A stretch of DNA of 64,000 bases from Trebonia kvetii (GTDB lineage Bacteria > Actinomycetota > Actinomycetes > Streptosporangiales > Streptosporangiaceae), in the NCBI RefSeq assembly GCF_007827045.1, contig NZ_RPFW01000007.1, forward strand, positions 62,001 through 126,000, in the 5' to 3' direction. Of this stretch, positions 63,809 to 64,000 are shown one piece after another. The position numbers and the translations under genes are program-made. Every line of letters begins with the position of its first letter. The stretch's first letter is position 1. Below the pieces are notes generated by a model. It did no database searches and was not told where the DNA came from. It worked only from the letters and a program-made list of their open reading frames with translations.

Positions 63809-64000
63809 CACTGTGTTCGGTGCCTTCGGCGCCTTCCCGTGTTTCTGTATCTGCCCGGGGGGACGCCCCCCCGGAACCCCCCGGGGCCGCGCTGCGCGCG
63901 CAAGGCGGGATAGGCGAAGCCCATATAGGCGGGCGGGCGAAGCCTGCGAGGGCGACGGCGAAGCCTGTATCCGAATTTGTCCGCTGGCCTTCGGGCAGCT
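63809..64000. repeat. GC-rich tail with GGCGAAGCC repeats
   Basis: After tRNA-Cys a GGGG/CCCC-rich stem (about 63857-63890) can act as its terminator. GGCGAAGCC then occurs three times between 63911 and 63971 at uneven spacing. No gene is seen to the window edge. Confidence 0.5.

Overview
This is a GC-rich actinobacterial chromosome segment. The ruvCAB, pdxST-yebC and pgsA-patA-pimA neighbourhoods, an SsgB sporulation protein, a mycothiol-type maleylpyruvate isomerase, several F420-type oxidoreductases and frequent GTG/TTG starts point to a sporulating, mycothiol- and F420-using actinomycete, probably of the Streptosporangiales/Streptomyces type. The exact taxon cannot be fixed from the sequence. 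Operon-internal genes overlap by ATGA/TGATG junctions and have Shine-Dalgarno (SD) sites. Many first or solitary genes instead carry a TANNNT box 6-8 nt before the start codon, which suggests leaderless mRNAs.

Layout. 1-2.1 kb: ruvC-ruvA-ruvB (ruvB runs off the left edge), with a LexA-type SOS box before ruvC. 2.2-13.4 kb: an accessory block lying between ruvC and yebC. It holds an ABC uptake operon ending in AtuA-like, DUF4387 and RraA-like genes, a divergent GntR regulator, an Eis-like acetyltransferase, and a TetR/DHA2 exporter pair with a shared operator. 13.5-20 kb: yebC, pdxT and pdxS, then a LemA-like gene, pimA, a PIM acyltransferase and pgsA. 20-31 kb: a PPOX protein, an EF-G-like GTPase, HIT, a hydrolase, a second PPOX protein, Tex, a TnpB relic and valS. 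31-36.9 kb: two paralogous GNATs, a DUF6069 protein, and a GntR / LigK-type aldolase / PrpF-GalD-type isomerase set that resembles the lower 4,5-cleavage pathway of protocatechuate or gallate. 37-49 kb: mostly single housekeeping or catabolic genes (VOC protein, dtd, asparaginase, sarcosine-oxidase-like protein, LLM oxidoreductase, hmgA, HAD, DinB, methyltransferase, HExxH protein).

49-62 kb is a decaying accessory region. It has an orphan primase-polymerase, a broken FtsX-type permease, a split transglycosylase gene, beta-helix and membrane-protein relics, and a tyrosine-integrase relic beside tRNA-Val. A short motif, TTAGTGCGCA, occurs six times here. Two copies sit in a 61-bp duplicated block, and a separate 60-bp duplicated block accompanies them. 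Motif copies bracket a DUF574 methyltransferase gene and a FUSC exporter gene singly, in a cassette-like layout; this is the best candidate for an undescribed mobile or recombination system in the window. 62-64 kb returns to core genome, with tRNA-Val(CAC), ssgB, tRNA-Gly(GCC) and tRNA-Cys(GCA).
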